From contig NZ_VSSR01000017.1 in assembly GCF_008123515.1 (NCBI RefSeq), positions 30,248-94,247 of the forward strand: a DNA stretch of 64,000 nucleotides, in the 5' to 3' direction. The position numbers were made by a program, and so were the translations under genes. The stretch comes from Bradyrhizobium cytisi. Lineage in GTDB: Bacteria > Pseudomonadota > Alphaproteobacteria > Rhizobiales > Xanthobacteraceae. The notes under the pieces were generated by a model that saw only the letters and a program-made list of their open reading frames with translations, was not told the DNA's origin and ran no database searches. Below are positions 61,506 through 64,000 of this stretch, one piece after another. Position 1 is the first letter of the stretch. Each line of letters starts with the position of its first letter.

Positions 61506-62570
61506 ATGGCGCGTAACGTTCTGATTCTGGGAGCTTCTTACGGCTCCCTGCTGGGCACCAAGCTGCTGATGGCCGGGCACAACGTGACCCTGGTCTGCCG
61601 CGCCAAGACCGCCGAGCTGATCAACCGCGACGGTACCGAGGTGCGTATCAAGCTGCGCGACGAGGCGATGCACCGCGCGATCTTCTCGCGCGACCTGCCC
61701 GGCAAGCTCGACGCGGTAACGCCGCAGAATGTCGACGTCTCCCGCTACGATCTCGTCGGCCTGGCGATGCAGGAGCCGCAATACACCAACCACACGGTCC
61801 GCATGCTCATGATCAAGATCGCCGCGGCGAAGCTGCCGTGCCTCTCGATCATGAACATGCCGCCGCTGCCTTATCTCAAGCGCATTCCGGCGCTCGCCGA
61901 CATGGATCTCGAGGAGGCCTACACCAATGCGCTGGTGTGGGAGCGGTTCGAGCCGGGACTCGTGACGCTGTGCTCGCCCGATCCGCAGGCCTTCCGTCCG
62001 CCGGAAGAGGCGGCGAACGTGCTGCATGTCGGCCTGCCCACGAATTTCAAGGCCTCGGCCTTCGCCGACGAGGCGCACAACAAGGTGCTGCGCGAGCTCG
62101 AGGCCGATATCGACGCGGTGAGGCTCGACGGTCATGACGTGCCGGTGAAGCTGAAAGTGTTCGAGTCCCTGTTCGTGCCGCTGGCGAAATGGTCGATGCT
62201 GCTCACCGGCAATTACCGCTGCATCACCCCGCACGAGCCGCAGTCGATCCGCGACGCCGTGCACGGCGACCTCGCGCGCTCGCAGACGATCTACGACCAT
62301 GTCGACGCAATCGCGCGCCGCCTCGGCGCCGATCCGCAGGACCAGGTGCCGTTCGCGAAATACGCCAAGGCCGCCGAAAGCCTGCTCAAGCCGTCGTCGG
62401 CAGCGCGGGCCGTGGCCGGCGGTGCGCCATTTATCGAGCGCGTCGACCTTCTGGTGAAGCTGATCTCGCATCAGATCGGCGCGCCCAATGCCGAGATCGA
62501 CCGCACGGTCGATACCGTCGATCAGAAGCTGAACGAAAAGATCGTGCAGGGCGGATCGGGCGCGCAGTAA
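61506..62570 (+). CDS. Ketopantoate reductase-like NAD(P)-binding protein
   Basis: The 354-residue protein has an N-terminal Rossmann segment (VLILGASYGSLLGTKLLMAGHNVTLVCR) like the PanE/ApbA family. The remainder is less typical (SIMNMPPLPYLKRIPALADMDLEEAYTN, TGNYRCITPHEPQSIRDAVHGD). The frame is open to 60453, but ATG 61506 gives the canonical start. It is longer than PanE and lacks clear ketopantoate-site residues, so another 2-oxoacid or an opine-like substrate should be considered. Confidence 0.75.
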   Translation: MARNVLILGASYGSLLGTKLLMAGHNVTLVCRAKTAELINRDGTEVRIKLRDEAMHRAIFSRDLPGKLDAVTPQNVDVSRYDLVGLAMQEPQYTNHTVRMLMIKIAAAKLPCLSIMNMPPLPYLKRIPALADMDLEEAYTNALVWERFEPGLVTLCSPDPQAFRPPEEAANVLHVGLPTNFKASAFADEAHNKVLRELEADIDAVRLDGHDVPVKLKVFESLFVPLAKWSMLLTGNYRCITPHEPQSIRDAVHGDLARSQTIYDHVDAIARRLGADPQDQVPFAKYAKAAESLLKPSSAARAVAGGAPFIERVDLLVKLISHQIGAPNAEIDRTVDTVDQKLNEKIVQGGSGAQ

Positions 62571-62621
62571 CGGCGCCCGACGGGCAAAACACCTGCAGGA
62601 GCTGTCAATCCGCGCTGGCGA

Positions 62622-62920
62622 AAATATTCCACTTTACCGAAATTCGGAAATGGCGTATGTGTTGGGCATCCCGGCTCATCCTTGAGGGGCGATCTCGTGT
62701 CGTCTTGGTTGCGAGCCGGGCTTGCGGTGGACGCGGGCAGCGTTGGGCGTGAGAGGTGCGGGCAGGGCGGGTAGTCCCTGTGAGCCCGAAACCGCGTGCC
62801 GACGAGCGGCGCTGTCAGGTTCGTCTCGTCTGTAAGTTTCCGGCTCCGTCGACAGGGCCGGGAAAACTGCGGCGAAATGGCGAGCCGTGCGTACGGCAAA
62901 ACCGTGTGGGCCTTATTGTG
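62622..62920. repeat. ~600-bp structured repeat, truncated copy C
   Basis: It matches the first half of copies A and B from AAATATTCCACTTTACCG to GGCAAAACCGTGTGGG, with internal changes near 62830-62870. The half with the long 15-base stem is missing. The break lies just before an accessory-looking region, so it may mark an insertion or deletion boundary. Confidence 0.8.
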
Positions 62921-62992
62921 GGCCTTGGCGAGCGGATATGGCCCTCGCTGAGCCGATCTTTACCCCTACAAAATAGGCTCTTTCACGAATAA

Positions 62993-63014
62993 CCTTGGCG
63001 CTTCAATGCCAAGG
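62993..63014. other. Short inverted repeat
   Basis: CCTTGGC at 62993-62999 pairs with GCCAAGG at 63008-63014 around eight bases. It sits between repeat copy C and the first leader element. Its role is unclear; a small terminator for upstream transcription is possible. Confidence 0.3.
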
Positions 63015-63145
63015 CATTTCCTCGCAAGCCCGCCGCGCGGGGCTAGGCCCCAGCGGATCGAAAGGAAGACCACATTGACGCGCGCGATCTCGACCAGCTG
63101 ATCAGCTGTAAAGCCCCTGCCTTTCCGCCTCGGCCAGACCGCCGA

Positions 63146-63206
63146 GGTTAGGGGGTCAGAACCTCGCACCCACCGCGAGGGCTTCTGAAAAAAGGAAAAC
63201 ATCACC
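63146..63206 (+). promoter_or_regulatory. Duplicated leader element, copy 1
   Basis: GGTTAGGGGGTCAGAACC at 63146-63163 is followed by a CCTCGC/GCGAGG hairpin and then GCTTCTGAAAAAAGGAA just before the ATG at 63207. The same order occurs before the ATG at 63629. The purine-rich end acts as ribosome site. The shared block suggests a common translational control element or recent duplication. Confidence 0.6.
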
Positions 63207-63497
63207 ATGGCTAAATCGATCCGAAGCTATCAGGCGATCATCACCAAGTATCTGCCCGCGTCGAACGTCAAGGGCTCGCGCATCAAGGCCAGCGCGGCAG
63301 CTGGCAGCATCACCATTCATCTCGACCACGCGCTCAATGCCGAAGGCAATCATGCGAAGGCCGCCGAGGTCCTCGCAAATAAGCTCGGCTGGCGCGGCGC
63401 TTGGATCATGGGCGGCATGCCCGGTGACTCTGGCTACTGCTTCGTTTGCGCCAACGGCGATGCGGCCGCCTTTACTACGGAAGGCGAGAGCAAATGA
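63207..63497 (+). CDS. Small protein of unknown function (96 aa)
   Basis: It begins MAKSIRSYQAIITKYLPASNVKGSRIKASAAAGSITIHL and includes HALNAEGNHAKAAEVLANKLGW. No family was recognised. The pattern of strand, loop and helix and the term KGSRIKA recall small accessory proteins on plasmids and integrative elements, but no motif is diagnostic. AAAAAAGGAAAA precedes the ATG. It shares its leader with the next gene. Confidence 0.7.
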   Translation: MAKSIRSYQAIITKYLPASNVKGSRIKASAAAGSITIHLDHALNAEGNHAKAAEVLANKLGWRGAWIMGGMPGDSGYCFVCANGDAAAFTTEGESK

Positions 63498-63562
63498 GCG
63501 CCTTCCTTCGGCTCGGATGATCCCGAGCCGCTCCGCAAGCCCCGGCCACCGCATGGTGCTGG

Positions 63563-63628
63563 GGTTGAGGGGTCAGAACCGCCGAGCAATTCAGCGAAGC
63601 GCTTCTTGAAAAAAAGGAACGATCACTC
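63563..63628 (+). promoter_or_regulatory. Duplicated leader element, copy 2
   Basis: GGTTGAGGGGTCAGAACC at 63563-63580 is followed by the GAAGCGCTTC palindrome and CTTGAAAAAAAGGAAC, ending at the ATG at 63629. Block order and spacing match copy 1 (61 and 66 bases from block to ATG), although the bases between the blocks differ. Confidence 0.6.
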
Positions 63629-64000
63629 ATGGCTACCTCGAAAAAAATCCACCCCGCAGACGCCGCCGATCTCGCGCGGATCCCGGCTTGCAAAAAGTTC
63701 ACCGCCACCATCCTGAAGAACAACAAGCCGCAGACCACCGAGCACCCCTCGCTCGCTGCGGCGCGCATTGAAGCGATGCGGCTGAATGCCACCGCGAACA
63801 ATGGCCGCAAGGCGCTGGTGTACGCGATCACCGATGAAGGCCGCGCGATCCTCGTGCCCGCCAGCTATGGCAGCGAAGTGAAGCCCGAGGCGAAGGCCGA
63901 CGCCAAGCCAGAGCCGAAGCCCGCCAAGACGGCGAAGCCAGCCAAGCCAGTGAAGGCGGCGAAGCCTGCCAAGGCTGCGAAGAAGGCCAAGCCGAAGGGC
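63629..64000 (+). CDS. Small protein with Lys/Ala/Pro-rich tail (3' partial)
   Basis: From ATG 63629 the frame is open for 124 codons to the window end. It begins MATSKKIHPADAADLARIPA and contains CKKFTATILKNNKPQTTEHPSLAAARIEAMRLNA, then GRKALVYAITDEGRAILVPAS. From about residue 86 it becomes a repetitive A-K-P tail (KPAKTAKPAKPVKAAKPAKA), like histone-H1-type or nucleoid-binding tails. Family not recognised. It shares its leader structure with the 63207 gene. Confidence 0.7.
   Translation, partial: MATSKKIHPADAADLARIPACKKFTATILKNNKPQTTEHPSLAAARIEAMRLNATANNGRKALVYAITDEGRAILVPASYGSEVKPEAKADAKPEPKPAKTAKPAKPVKAAKPAKAAKKAKPKG

Noticed and set aside
62966..63208. 80-codon minus-strand frame
   Set aside because: It runs antisense to the leader of the 63207 gene, and no domain or good ribosome site was recognised; kept out though part of it looks protein-like.
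1..64000. CRISPR array or complete insertion sequence
   Set aside because: No regularly spaced short repeats were seen, and no transposase gene with terminal inverted repeats was found by reading.

Overview
The window looks like chromosome of a high-GC alphaproteobacterium, most probably Bradyrhizobium or a close relative in the Nitrobacteraceae. This is judged from protein style, dense ATGA-overlapped operons, many solute-binding-protein transporters and typical intergenic repeats. No rRNA gene, complete tRNA gene or CRISPR array was seen.

1-15.6 kb is a catabolic cluster. It holds a TPP-dependent enzyme cut by the window edge, an IclR regulator, and a run of VOC protein, luciferase-like flavin monooxygenase, flavin reductase fused to an IclR-type effector domain, alpha/beta hydrolase, MFS carrier and crotonase. 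A LysR regulator, pirin, DoxX, a CocE/NonD hydrolase, a second crotonase, an acyl-CoA ligase and a TetR regulator follow. Oxygenation, hydrolysis, CoA activation and crotonase chemistry suggest degradation of an unidentified ester, amide or ring compound.

15.6-21 kb is gene-poor and decayed: an amidohydrolase 3' remnant, a frameshifted P-loop ATPase and a ~600-bp structured repeat. An EmrB/QacA-like exporter and a divergent ECF sigma operon follow.

21-31.3 kb is one long operon: a carbohydrate ABC transporter with two ATPases and a 70-residue membrane protein, then DhaL, DhaM, a dedicated HPr and Enzyme I, a small helix-turn-helix protein and DhaK. It appears to join ABC uptake to PEP-driven dihydroxyacetone phosphorylation. 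A decayed SMP-30-like gene follows.

32-40.4 kb is a peptide-type ABC transporter, a GH51 arabinofuranosidase and an ArsR-type regulator with a large sensor domain, probably for arabinose-containing oligosaccharides.

40.4-45.6 kb is accessory: a dehydrogenase remnant, two tandem related small genes, two small conserved-looking proteins, a second repeat copy, nested palindromes, an orphan Tat-type solute-binding protein and an unrecognised internally repeated protein.

45.7-58.5 kb holds a molybdopterin oxidoreductase, a TetR/MATE pair, a MetQ-like binding protein, and a flavin monooxygenase / CMD / alkylhydroperoxidase set followed by a branched-chain-type ABC transporter with fused permeases.

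58.5-64 kb holds a nickel permease behind a perfect NikR-type operator, a HerA-like ATPase, a ketopantoate-reductase-like protein, a truncated third repeat copy, and two small genes that share a duplicated leader; the second runs off the window.
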